20,406 nt of DNA, from NCBI GenBank assembly GCA_004554665.1, contig SFKY01000040.1, forward strand, positions 1-20,406, in the 5' to 3' direction. Below the pieces are notes generated by a model that was not told the origin of the DNA, did not search any database, and saw only the letters and a program-made list of their open reading frames with translations. Source of the stretch: Bacteroidales bacterium (lineage in GTDB: Bacteria > Bacteroidota > Bacteroidia > Bacteroidales > Bacteroidaceae). Numbering within the stretch: position 1 is the stretch's first letter; each line of letters opens with the position of its first letter. A program made the translations under genes and the position numbers. Below are positions 14,437 through 20,406 of this stretch, piece after piece.

Positions 14437-14832
14437 ATGAAAAAGATTGTAATGATGCTCATGCTGATGGCCAGTGTTACGGCATTTGCCCAGCAGACAC
14501 AGGCAGAAATCAAGTTTGACAAGACTACTCACAACTTCGGCAAGTTCAGCGAAAGCAATCCCGTACAGACTGCCATCTTCACCTTTACCAACACGGGCAC
14601 AAGTCCACTTATCATCAACAGTGCGATGGCATCATGCGGATGCACCGTCCCGACTTATACCAAAACTCCCATCAAACCAGGCGAGAAAGGTACGGTCAAA
14701 GTGACCTACAATGGCAAGGGAAAGTTTCCGGGACATTTCAAGAAGACTGTCACCCTGCGCACCAATGCCGTTGTGGAGATGTGCCGGCTCTATATAGAGG
14801 GTGACATGGAAGAAGCTAAAGAGACCAAATAA
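14437..14832 (+). CDS. Exported DUF1573 protein
   Basis: A 131-residue protein with a signal peptide (MKKIVMMLMLMASVTAFA-Q, cut near residue 18) and a single DUF1573 immunoglobulin-like domain. Visible features are IKFDKTTHNFGKFSESNPVQTAIFTFTNTGTSPLIINSAMASCGCTVPTYTKTPIKPGEKGTVKVTYN, with the family's conserved SCGCT motif, and closing strands HFKKTVTLRTNA. DUF1573 proteins are abundant exported proteins in Bacteroidota and are related to ASPM/SPD-2/Hydin folds; their role is unknown. The ATG at 14437 follows AAAAGG and begins the signal peptide; the longer frame from a TTG at 14410 would overlap the -7 box. It stands alone between two oppositely oriented operons, with its own promoter and terminator. 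Confidence 0.93.
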   Translation: MKKIVMMLMLMASVTAFAQQTQAEIKFDKTTHNFGKFSESNPVQTAIFTFTNTGTSPLIINSAMASCGCTVPTYTKTPIKPGEKGTVKVTYNGKGKFPGHFKKTVTLRTNAVVEMCRLYIEGDMEEAKETK

Positions 14833-14857
14833 ACCAACTCTTCTCTCATAACAAGAC

Positions 14858-14906
14858 AAAAACTCATCCAAACCGTAATCCTTACGATGTTTGGATGAGT
14901 TTTTTT
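14858..14906. terminator. Strong, probably bidirectional intrinsic terminator
   Basis: A 16-bp perfect inverted repeat pairs 14858-14873 with 14889-14904 (core ACTCATCCAAAC), and CGTAA/TTACG (14874-14878, 14882-14886) extends the stem inside. It ends in a seven-T run on the plus strand and starts with a five-A run, so it can stop both the DUF1573 transcript and the converging MFS transcript. Confidence 0.93.
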
Positions 14907-14929
14907 GCTATCTATGTCATCACAAGCGT

Positions 14930-16102
14930 CTATCGGTTGCGGTGTCGCATATACCACGCATGCACAAAGAAATGATAACCCACAAATGCAGCCGCTATGA
15001 TGGACAATCCACAGAGCAACAACGCATGAGGCTGAAGTGAAAAACAACTAAGACCGATAAAAAGACCACAACTGATTCCACTCTCCCAGCCGAGAAAGAA
15101 GGTGCTCTGTGAGGTTCCACGCTGGCAATGATGGCTGAGCTTGATAAAAAACAGGAGGAATCGCGACCCAATGAGCCCTACCCCCAAACCCAGAAGGGCT
15201 GCCGCCATCATATCTGCCACAGGCTGGTGGCGCGTGAGCAGGATAAGCAGTGAGGCAAAGAGCGCACCCAGTCCACATATCGGCTCACTCTCTAACTCTG
15301 CATTGGCAAAGACAAACCGCTCAGACAATAATGCCAACAGAAAACCGAACATCATCACGGCGAAGAACGTAAGCGACAACGGCAGTGTGAGCAGCAAGCC
15401 TACCACTGTTGTCACCGCAAAGAGATTGAAAAACAACAGACAACCTTCTGGCAAGAAGAAGCGGTCAAGGGCAAAGCGACGGGCAGCATCGTCGGGAGTT
15501 TTGAATGGCACACTGACCATTGCCAACAGACAAAAAGCCACTACAGAGAATCCCACCGAGGTAAGGATGAGCGTCTGCGTGCCCCAGTATCCACAGATAC
15601 AGATACCCGCTACCGGACCCAAGGAGAGCGCGAAGCGGCCAAACCATGTAACGTGATGATTGGCCTCCGTCCGCATAAAAGACTTGACGGTGTCTATAAC
15701 CAGCGTGCTGAGCAATACCATCTCAAAGAGGCCGTAGGCTGCACCCAACACGAAACGAAGGGTGGCCTGTACCTCGAATACGGCCGCATAGGGCGTTTCC
15801 CGTAGATAAAACAGGACACCCATATCTGCCAACAGGATGAGCAATGCCATGATACACACCATCTTACGACGATAGCGCTCTACATAATAATTGACAAAGG
15901 GGCCAAAGACAAACAGTCCGATACCATAGACCCCCATCACCGCGCCAACCTGCAACGGCGGGAATCCGAACGCACGCAGGGAAGCTATCATGTCGGGGAT
16001 GGTCATGTAGACACTCATCGACACAAGCATGTTGGCGAGAGCCAAAAACCAAAACTCCCTATGCCAGAGGGTCAGGTGAATAGGTGTATTTTGTGTGTCC
16101 AA
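14930..16102 (-). CDS. Major facilitator superfamily transporter
   Basis: An inner-membrane protein of 390 residues with about 12 hydrophobic helices, typical of MFS carriers. Helix 1 is WFLALANMLVSMSVYMTIPDMI, and the loop between helices 2 and 3 (VNYYVERYRRKMVCIMALLILLADMGV) carries the MFS motif of basic residues before helix 3. GFPPLQVGAVMGVYGIGLFVFGPFV fits helix 2. The central loop VPFKTPDDAARRFALDRF splits the two halves. The substrate cannot be deduced. The frame starts at a TTG (16102) inside the end of the HAD gene, a 31-base overlap; the first ATG is 24 codons later and would cut helix 1, so the TTG is preferred and translational coupling is likely. Confidence 0.87.
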   Translation of the reverse strand: MDTQNTPIHLTLWHREFWFLALANMLVSMSVYMTIPDMIASLRAFGFPPLQVGAVMGVYGIGLFVFGPFVNYYVERYRRKMVCIMALLILLADMGVLFYLRETPYAAVFEVQATLRFVLGAAYGLFEMVLLSTLVIDTVKSFMRTEANHHVTWFGRFALSLGPVAGICICGYWGTQTLILTSVGFSVVAFCLLAMVSVPFKTPDDAARRFALDRFFLPEGCLLFFNLFAVTTVVGLLLTLPLSLTFFAVMMFGFLLALLSERFVFANAELESEPICGLGALFASLLILLTRHQPVADMMAAALLGLGVGLIGSRFLLFFIKLSHHCQRGTSQSTFFLGWESGISCGLFIGLSCFSLQPHALLLCGLSIIAAAFVGYHFFVHAWYMRHRNR

Positions 16103-16704
16103 TCCTTATAGTCTTTAAGTACTACATCACAATAGGGGCGTATGGCTTCCTCCGAATTGGTCGTGGCAAGTCCAATCGCCTGCATCCCGGCAGCTCTCAC
16201 CGCTTTCAGTCCATTGAAACTATCCTCGAAGGCCACACACTCGTCCGGCTTCAGACCAAAGCAGGCCGCACCTTTCAGATAGCAGTCTGGATCCGGCTTA
16301 CTTTTGGCAAAATCCTCCGATGTCAGTATCTTGTCAAACAACTGGTGCACTTCCGGATGGGCAGCATAGACATGAGCCATCTTGTCACGATTGCTGCTGG
16401 TCACTATGGCGGTCTTCAAACCGCGCCCATGCAGAGCCGTAACAAAAGCCTCCAAACCCTCCACATAGGTGAAAGTCATCTGGTGCTCAAACTCTGCCAA
16501 CTGGGCTGTAATATAAGACTGCGCCTCCGGCATGGAAGCAAAGAATCTGTCGTAAATCTGCACAAGGGTCTGCCCCTTGATGACGTGTGCAAGGTCGGGA
16601 AGCTCGGGATGATACCGCCTGCCCATTTCTATCCAAAACTGTGTGTACTGGGGCTCGGTATCAAACACCACTCCGTCGAGGTCGAAAAGCGCTGCTTTTA
16701 TCAT
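16072..16704 (-). CDS. HAD-superfamily hydrolase, beta-phosphoglucomutase-like
   Basis: A cytosolic 210-residue HAD phosphatase or mutase of the PGM-like subfamily. It has the nucleophile motif DLDGVVFDTE (Asp8, Asp10), a helical cap between about residues 17 and 85, motif II in IVTSSN, motif III in KSKPDPDCY and motif IV in VAFEDSFNGLKAV. The DGVVFDTEP start and the SKPDPDCYLKGA segment are typical of beta-phosphoglucomutase-like enzymes, but the substrate could be any small sugar phosphate. It is the first gene of a two-gene unit with the MFS transporter and is transcribed divergently from rsmG, with an ATG about 20 bases after the predicted start of transcription. Confidence 0.92.
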   Translation of the reverse strand: MIKAALFDLDGVVFDTEPQYTQFWIEMGRRYHPELPDLAHVIKGQTLVQIYDRFFASMPEAQSYITAQLAEFEHQMTFTYVEGLEAFVTALHGRGLKTAIVTSSNRDKMAHVYAAHPEVHQLFDKILTSEDFAKSKPDPDCYLKGAACFGLKPDECVAFEDSFNGLKAVRAAGMQAIGLATTNSEEAIRPYCDVVLKDYKDWTHKIHLFT

Positions 16705-16727
16705 TATTATATTAATAATTGCTATTT

Positions 16728-16767
16728 GTTTGCAAAGTTACGACTTTTTTATCGTAACTTTGCAAAC
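16728..16767. promoter_or_regulatory. Palindromic divergent promoter between the HAD gene and rsmG
   Basis: GTTTGCAAAGTTACGA (16728-16743) is the exact inverse complement of 16752-16767, with an 8-base spacer CTTTTTTA. Each arm contains a Bacteroidota -7 box: TAACTTTG at 16755-16762 on plus for rsmG, and at 16740-16733 on minus for the HAD gene. Each arm also supplies a TTTG to the opposite promoter as a possible -33 element, 22 bases away, slightly wider than the usual 19-21. Two promoters therefore overlap face to face. Confidence 0.8.
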
Positions 16768-16870
16768 AATTGGAGGAAATTGATAGCGAACATATTGGAT
16801 GCTACTCGCATAGCCCTACACGGAGAAGCTACCGTGAGTGACGCTATTGGAACGGACAAAAGAAAAGACT

Positions 16871-17491
16871 ATGCAAATAATCGACAAATACTTCAACGAC
16901 CTCAGCGACACACAGCACCGTCAGTTTGCCCAGTTGGACGAACTATACAGAGACTGGAATGCAAAAATCAACGTTATCTCCCGCAAAGATATTGACAATC
17001 TGTATGAGCATCATGTGCTTCACTCACTTGCCATAGGCCGTTTTATTCGGTTTAAGGCAGGTACACGTATCTTGGACTTCGGTACTGGAGGCGGATTCCC
17101 CGGTATTCCGCTCGCCATCCTCTTTCCCGAGTGCAGATTCAAGTTGATCGACGGTACCGGAAAGAAAATCCGTGTGGCCAATGAGGTGGCCAAGGCTATT
17201 GGTCTGACCAATGTGGTGGCTGAACACCTGCGCGGAGAGGAGGAGAAAGGACACTTCGACTTTATCGTGAGCCGTGCGGTCATGCCCATGCCTGACCTGA
17301 TGAAGATAGTGAAAAAGAATATTGCCAAAGCGTCGAACAATGCGTTGCCCAATGGGGTCATCTGTCTCAAGGGTGGCAACCTGCAGGCCGAATTGCAGCC
17401 CTACAAGAACATAGTGGAGGTAGCTCCTATCTCATCTTGGTTTGAGGAAGAATGGTTTAAAGAAAAGAACGTAATTTATATCCCATGTTGA
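16871..17491 (+). CDS. rsmG: 16S rRNA (guanine-N7) methyltransferase RsmG
   Basis: A Rossmann-fold methyltransferase of 206 residues, the usual RsmG (GidB) length, that methylates N7 of the conserved G527 in 16S rRNA using S-adenosylmethionine. The N-terminal YRDWNAKINVISRKDIDNLYEHHVLHSLAI (26-55) and the SAM-binding ILDFGTGGGFPGIPLAILFP (67-86) are diagnostic; DFIVSRAV follows. The ATG at 16871 is preferred over an in-frame start at 16838 because it begins the conserved helix. The 5' leader from the palindromic promoter would be about 100 bases and holds no recognised element. The last codons overlap the next gene by 7 bases. Confidence 0.97.
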   Translation: MQIIDKYFNDLSDTQHRQFAQLDELYRDWNAKINVISRKDIDNLYEHHVLHSLAIGRFIRFKAGTRILDFGTGGGFPGIPLAILFPECRFKLIDGTGKKIRVANEVAKAIGLTNVVAEHLRGEEEKGHFDFIVSRAVMPMPDLMKIVKKNIAKASNNALPNGVICLKGGNLQAELQPYKNIVEVAPISSWFEEEWFKEKNVIYIPC

Positions 17492-18129
17492 CAATCCAAC
17501 GTTTTGAGTGTAACATGTTGCAGGAAAACTGTTACATCATCAGTGACGAGACCAAAGAGTGTGTCATCTGCGACTGTGGGGCATACTACCCTGCCGAACG
17601 CGCTGCCATCGTGGACTATATCCGCGACAACGGGCTTACTCCCGTTCACCTGTTGAGCACACACGGACATATTGACCACAACTTTGGCAACAACACGATA
17701 TTCGATGAATTCGGGCTGAAGCCTGAAGTGCACAAAGAAGACCAGCATCTCATGGATATGCTGGCCGAACAGGCCGAAACCTTGGTAGGAATCACGCTCG
17801 ACTATGCCATGCCGCCGGTTGGCAAATACTTTGGTGATGGCGACGAAATCACCTTCGGCTCCCACCGTCTCAAAGTGATAGAAACGCCCGGCCACTCTAA
17901 AGGAAGCGTATTCTTCTATTGCCCAGAGGAGGCGATAGCGTTATCAGGAGACACCCTGTTCCGCAACTCCATCGGGCGGACCGACTATCTGGGCGGCTCG
18001 ATGTTCCAGATTATCCAGAGCCTGCGCATGATTTGCCAATTGCCGGATAACACGGTGGTATATCCTGGCCACGGACCGCAGACCACCATCGGCACGGAAC
18101 TGTCCAGCAACCCCTATCTCGACAGATAA
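17485..18129 (+). CDS. Metallo-beta-lactamase-fold hydrolase (glyoxalase II-like)
   Basis: A 214-residue MBL-fold hydrolase of the short glyoxalase II/YcbL-like type. The metal-binding signature LLSTHGHIDHNFGN (His60, His62, Asp64 and His65 in the HxHxDH motif) is intact. Further ligands are in VIETPGHSKGS, ALSGDTLF and VVYPGHGPQTTIG. The N-terminal FECNMLQENCYIISDETKECVICDCGA is standard. These enzymes hydrolyse thioesters such as S-lactoylglutathione or related substrates; glutathione is often absent in anaerobic Bacteroidota, so the true substrate is open. It overlaps rsmG by 7 bases and its stop codon shares one base with the ruvC start (TAATG), so the three genes are translationally linked. 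Confidence 0.93.
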   Translation: MLTIQRFECNMLQENCYIISDETKECVICDCGAYYPAERAAIVDYIRDNGLTPVHLLSTHGHIDHNFGNNTIFDEFGLKPEVHKEDQHLMDMLAEQAETLVGITLDYAMPPVGKYFGDGDEITFGSHRLKVIETPGHSKGSVFFYCPEEAIALSGDTLFRNSIGRTDYLGGSMFQIIQSLRMICQLPDNTVVYPGHGPQTTIGTELSSNPYLDR

Positions 18130-18689
18130 TGCCGACCGAGCGCATCATATTAGGCATAGACCCTGGAACCAATGTCATGGGTTACGGCGTGCTGCGTACG
18201 GTGGGCAACAAGGCCAATGTAATGGCCATGGGAGTAATCGACATGCGCAAGATAGCAGACCCCTATCTGCGTCTCGGTAAGATCTTTGAGCGTGTAACAG
18301 GCATTATCGACGAGTATTTGCCGGATGAAATGGCCATAGAGGCTCCCTTTTTCGGGAAAAACGTGCAGTCTATGCTCAAACTCGGCAGAGCCCAAGGCGT
18401 AGCGATTGCCGCGGCCATCCGCCACGACGTGCCCATCCACGAATATGCTCCGCTCAAAATCAAGATGGCCATCACAGGACAAGGACAAGCCAGCAAAGAA
18501 CAAGTAGCCGACATGCTCCGCCGGCTGCTGAAGCTCGATGAGCAGGATATGCCTAAGTTTATGGATGCCACCGATGCGTTGGGGGCAGCATACTGCCACT
18601 TCCTACAACGCAATGCTCCCGAAAGCGAACACAAATACGGAAGCTGGAAAGATTTTGTAAACAGAAACCAATGTAGAGTGAAGTCATAA
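18129..18689 (+). CDS. ruvC: Holliday junction endonuclease RuvC
   Basis: The resolvase that cuts Holliday junctions with RuvAB during recombinational repair. The 186-residue protein carries all four catalytic acids: Asp11 in GIDPGT, Glu71 in AIEAPFF, and Asp146 and Asp149 in DATDALG, with the same spacing as in E. coli RuvC. LGRAQGVAIAA and HEYAPLKIKMAITGQGQASKEQV are also conserved. A C-terminal extension after the last helix (RNAPESEHKYGSWKDFVNRNQ) resembles that of other Bacteroidota RuvC proteins. It starts one base inside the preceding stop codon. Confidence 0.97.
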   Translation: MPTERIILGIDPGTNVMGYGVLRTVGNKANVMAMGVIDMRKIADPYLRLGKIFERVTGIIDEYLPDEMAIEAPFFGKNVQSMLKLGRAQGVAIAAAIRHDVPIHEYAPLKIKMAITGQGQASKEQVADMLRRLLKLDEQDMPKFMDATDALGAAYCHFLQRNAPESEHKYGSWKDFVNRNQCRVKS

Positions 18690-18722
18690 CGACCATCGAC
18701 AATGATTATAACGAAAAAGAAT

Positions 18723-19202
18723 ATGAAGAAAATGATGCTGACACTGATGCTTCTCTGCACATTTGCACTGAATGCGTCGTCACAAGAGATTTACAAAGAA
18801 GTAAAGCGTATCATGCAGAAGCAGGAGGCTATCAAGAACGACACAGGGAAGTCTCTCGACGAGCGTAAGATTGCCGCCTTCAAATGGGATGCTATCTACT
18901 ACATGATCATGAAAGCCGGTGACAACAACGAGTTCACCCCCTATGACCTGGGCATGCAGACGAGCTCGATGATAGACTTTGTCAATCTGTATGTCAAGCG
19001 GCTTTCTGAGGAGAAGAAAAAGACCCAGAAAGACTTGATCATGAGCCGCTATAAGAATACTACCATCCAGAATGCATTGTTCAACGACATGGACAAGGAC
19101 ATTATCTATGCATACGTGGACAACGACAAGTACATCACCCAGTTTTCATTGGACACCAACTGGGTGAAAGCACTTGAAGAAGTGAGGAAAAACAACTGGT
19201 AA
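18723..19202 (+). CDS. Small exported protein of unknown function
   Basis: I do not recognise the family. The protein has 159 residues from the preferred ATG at 18723 (the alternative at 18702 adds MIITKKN). A signal peptide is clear: MKKMMLTLMLLCTFALNASS-Q, cut near residue 20. The mature part is largely helical and charged (EIYKEVKRIMQKQEAIKNDTGKSLDERKIAAFKWDAIYYMIMKA, SSMIDFVNLYVKRLSEEKKKTQKDLIMSRYKNTTIQNALF), with a C-terminal YVDNDKYITQFSLDTNWVKALEEVRKNNW. It has no cysteine after the signal, so it is probably a soluble periplasmic protein. It follows ruvC by 33 bases on the same strand and may share its transcript, but its link to DNA repair is doubtful. Its stop is only 3 bases from that of the opposite gene. 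Confidence 0.85.
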   Translation: MKKMMLTLMLLCTFALNASSQEIYKEVKRIMQKQEAIKNDTGKSLDERKIAAFKWDAIYYMIMKAGDNNEFTPYDLGMQTSSMIDFVNLYVKRLSEEKKKTQKDLIMSRYKNTTIQNALFNDMDKDIIYAYVDNDKYITQFSLDTNWVKALEEVRKNNW

Positions 19203-19205
19203 CCA

Positions 19206-20351
19206 TCATTCTCCGTACTGATAGTAATACCAATAGGTATTCCCGTACGTGTCTTTCAGCTTTGTCTTTCGGATAGCAGTATCGGCTTCCGAACGACAAA
19301 GCTTTTGAAAATCCTGATAATCTGCATCCATCACCGTATTATGGTACACCACATAAGGCACCGAATGTAGGTGTGTGTACAGGGTAAGGGCTTCCCGATA
19401 ATGTTTGGGGAGACTATCATTCAACTCATAATACTTCCCAATCTTACGTACAAACCCATCCAAGTCTTTATCCAGCAGATAGGCCGTGAGCAAGTACTCG
19501 TGTCCCATCGGCTTGGCGATGTTGTGCCGATCGATAAAATCCAGATACTTTCTCGGAGACAACTGCTGCCGCAGGCGGATGCCCAAATCATGATAGATAT
19601 ACTTCTCTTGGAACATCATCAACTTCACAGTTTGACTGTCGGGCAACAGCACACACGAATTGCCTATGACGGGATAGTTAAACAGATATTCACCAAGCAA
19701 TCCCTGTTTGGCCAGCGCATAAGCACGCAACATGGTCAGACTGGAATCGGTAGCCAATGACTTGCGGCCCACCAAGGCCGCTCCATCCCAATCATGCCGC
19801 ATCAGGCAACGCTCGGCTTTCATCCGATAATGATAGACATCATTGCTGTTGCTGCACAATCCGGCAAAAACAAACATGCCCGATAGTGTCAGCACATTAC
19901 ACCATAGCACCTTAGACATCCAACCTGCTCCCCGATGATACGAGTGACAAGTCTGGCACTGCCGAATGACATACCCCCCTCCGGCATAGAGCAGCAACAG
20001 AAGCGGGAAAACTATCCACCACGCACCGAAAGCAATGGGCTTGTTGCAGTCTGGCTGTAAAGAGGTCAGCACCGTCAGTATCAATATCGATGGGAAATAG
20101 GTCAACGCATACGCCCTACCCTCCAGCTTGGTAAACGCATACACACCGATCTGAAGCAGATACAACACCAAAGTGATGAGGGCTGCCCCGATAGTAGGCT
20201 CGTAGGATGTCTTTCCACCCGACAGCACATGCTGGCTGACCGCCAGAATGTCTGCCTGATAGAAGTACAGGTAGCAAAATACAAAAACTAAAAACAGAAC
20301 GGCACTTATCGCCTTTACAGCGACAGTGCCATTCTTGGTTCCATAAGTCAT
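19206..20351 (-). CDS. DUF6057-like integral membrane protein
   Basis: A 381-residue protein with an N-terminal membrane part and a C-terminal soluble part. Hydrophobic segments are AVLFLVFVFCYLYFY (about 15-29), IGAALITLVLYLLQIGVYAF, YFPSILILTVLTSL, WWIVFPLLLLLYAGGGYVI and VLTLSGMFVFAGL (ending near residue 167). The remaining 210 residues are helical, with a TPR-like feel (YHYRMKAERCLMRHDWDGAALVGRKSLATDSSLTMLRAYALAKQGLLGEYLFNYP, then HEYLLTAYLLDKDLDGFVRKIGKYYELNDSLPKHYREAL). The overall layout fits the Bacteroidota DUF6057 family; function unknown. A CxxC pair occurs in the loop RQCQTCHSYH. It lies 4 bases downstream of another minus-strand gene and is probably co-transcribed with it. Confidence 0.8.
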   Translation of the reverse strand: MTYGTKNGTVAVKAISAVLFLVFVFCYLYFYQADILAVSQHVLSGGKTSYEPTIGAALITLVLYLLQIGVYAFTKLEGRAYALTYFPSILILTVLTSLQPDCNKPIAFGAWWIVFPLLLLLYAGGGYVIRQCQTCHSYHRGAGWMSKVLWCNVLTLSGMFVFAGLCSNSNDVYHYRMKAERCLMRHDWDGAALVGRKSLATDSSLTMLRAYALAKQGLLGEYLFNYPVIGNSCVLLPDSQTVKLMMFQEKYIYHDLGIRLRQQLSPRKYLDFIDRHNIAKPMGHEYLLTAYLLDKDLDGFVRKIGKYYELNDSLPKHYREALTLYTHLHSVPYVVYHNTVMDADYQDFQKLCRSEADTAIRKTKLKDTYGNTYWYYYQYGE

Positions 20352-20355
20352 ATTC

Positions 20356-20406
20356 TTATTTCTTCTTCCTTAAAACTACTGCCGAGCGAGCCGGTATGTA
20401 CAACAG
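20356..20406 (-). CDS. Last 16 codons of a gene entering from the right edge
   Basis: On the minus strand an open frame from the window edge reads LLYIPARSAVVLRKKK and stops at TAA (20358-20356), four bases before the DUF6057 ATG. The IPARSAVVL ending resembles the C-terminal beta domain of alpha-amylase-family glycoside hydrolases, which often close this way. That is only a hint from a very short stretch; the existence of a coding end here is more certain than its identity. Confidence 0.45.
   Translation of the reverse strand: MLYIPARSAVVLRKKK

Noticed and set aside
16767..16870. Small coding frame in the rsmG leader (TTG GAG GAA start)
   Set aside because: It would give a 23-residue peptide without any regulatory codon run or recognisable feature.

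Overview
The window looks like a chromosomal segment from a member of the Bacteroidota, most probably a Prevotella-type organism. The evidence is Bacteroidota-style promoters (TTTG about 19 bases before TAnnTTTG), a DUF5074/BtuG surface lipoprotein behind a BtuB receptor, DUF1573 and DUF6057 proteins, weak Shine-Dalgarno use, and AAAAGGTA-type intergenic tandem repeats. The genus is an inference. No rRNA, tRNA, CRISPR array or insertion sequence was recognised.

Layout. (1) 1-1048, plus strand: the 3' end of a Y-family translesion polymerase and a YolD-like partner, joined by a four-unit 8-bp tandem repeat. (2) 1081-7192, minus strand: a vitamin B12 acquisition operon read from a promoter at about 7190. 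It runs through a cobalamin riboswitch, btuB, btuG, btuF, btuC and a PduO-type cobalamin adenosyltransferase. The ABC ATPase gene btuD is absent from the cluster. (3) 7193-7404: an intergenic segment with two mutually exclusive perfect inverted repeats. (4) 7405-14212, minus strand: a complete tryptophan operon in the order trpD-C-F-A-B-E-G. It starts with a good promoter, a leader peptide with three consecutive Trp codons and an intrinsic terminator, which is a textbook-style attenuator. (5) 14405-14906, plus strand: a single DUF1573 gene with its own -7 box and a strong terminator. (6) 14930-16704, minus strand: a HAD phosphatase/mutase and an MFS transporter, coupled by overlap. (7) 16728-16767: a perfect 16-bp inverted repeat carrying back-to-back -7 boxes for the divergent HAD and rsmG units. 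(8) 16871-19202, plus strand: rsmG, a metallo-beta-lactamase-fold hydrolase, ruvC and a small secreted protein of unknown role. (9) 19206-20406, minus strand: a DUF6057 membrane protein preceded by the last 16 codons of another gene.

How the genes work together. The B12 operon covers surface capture (BtuG), outer-membrane import (BtuB), periplasmic binding (BtuF), inner-membrane passage (BtuC) and conversion to adenosylcobalamin (PduO), under riboswitch feedback. The trp operon encodes every step from chorismate to tryptophan and appears controlled by ribosome stalling on its leader. I found no convincing wholly new multi-gene system. The most unusual signals are non-coding: the trp leader, the paired inverted repeats at 7292-7360, the tandem repeats that begin exactly on stop codons, and the palindromic divergent promoter.
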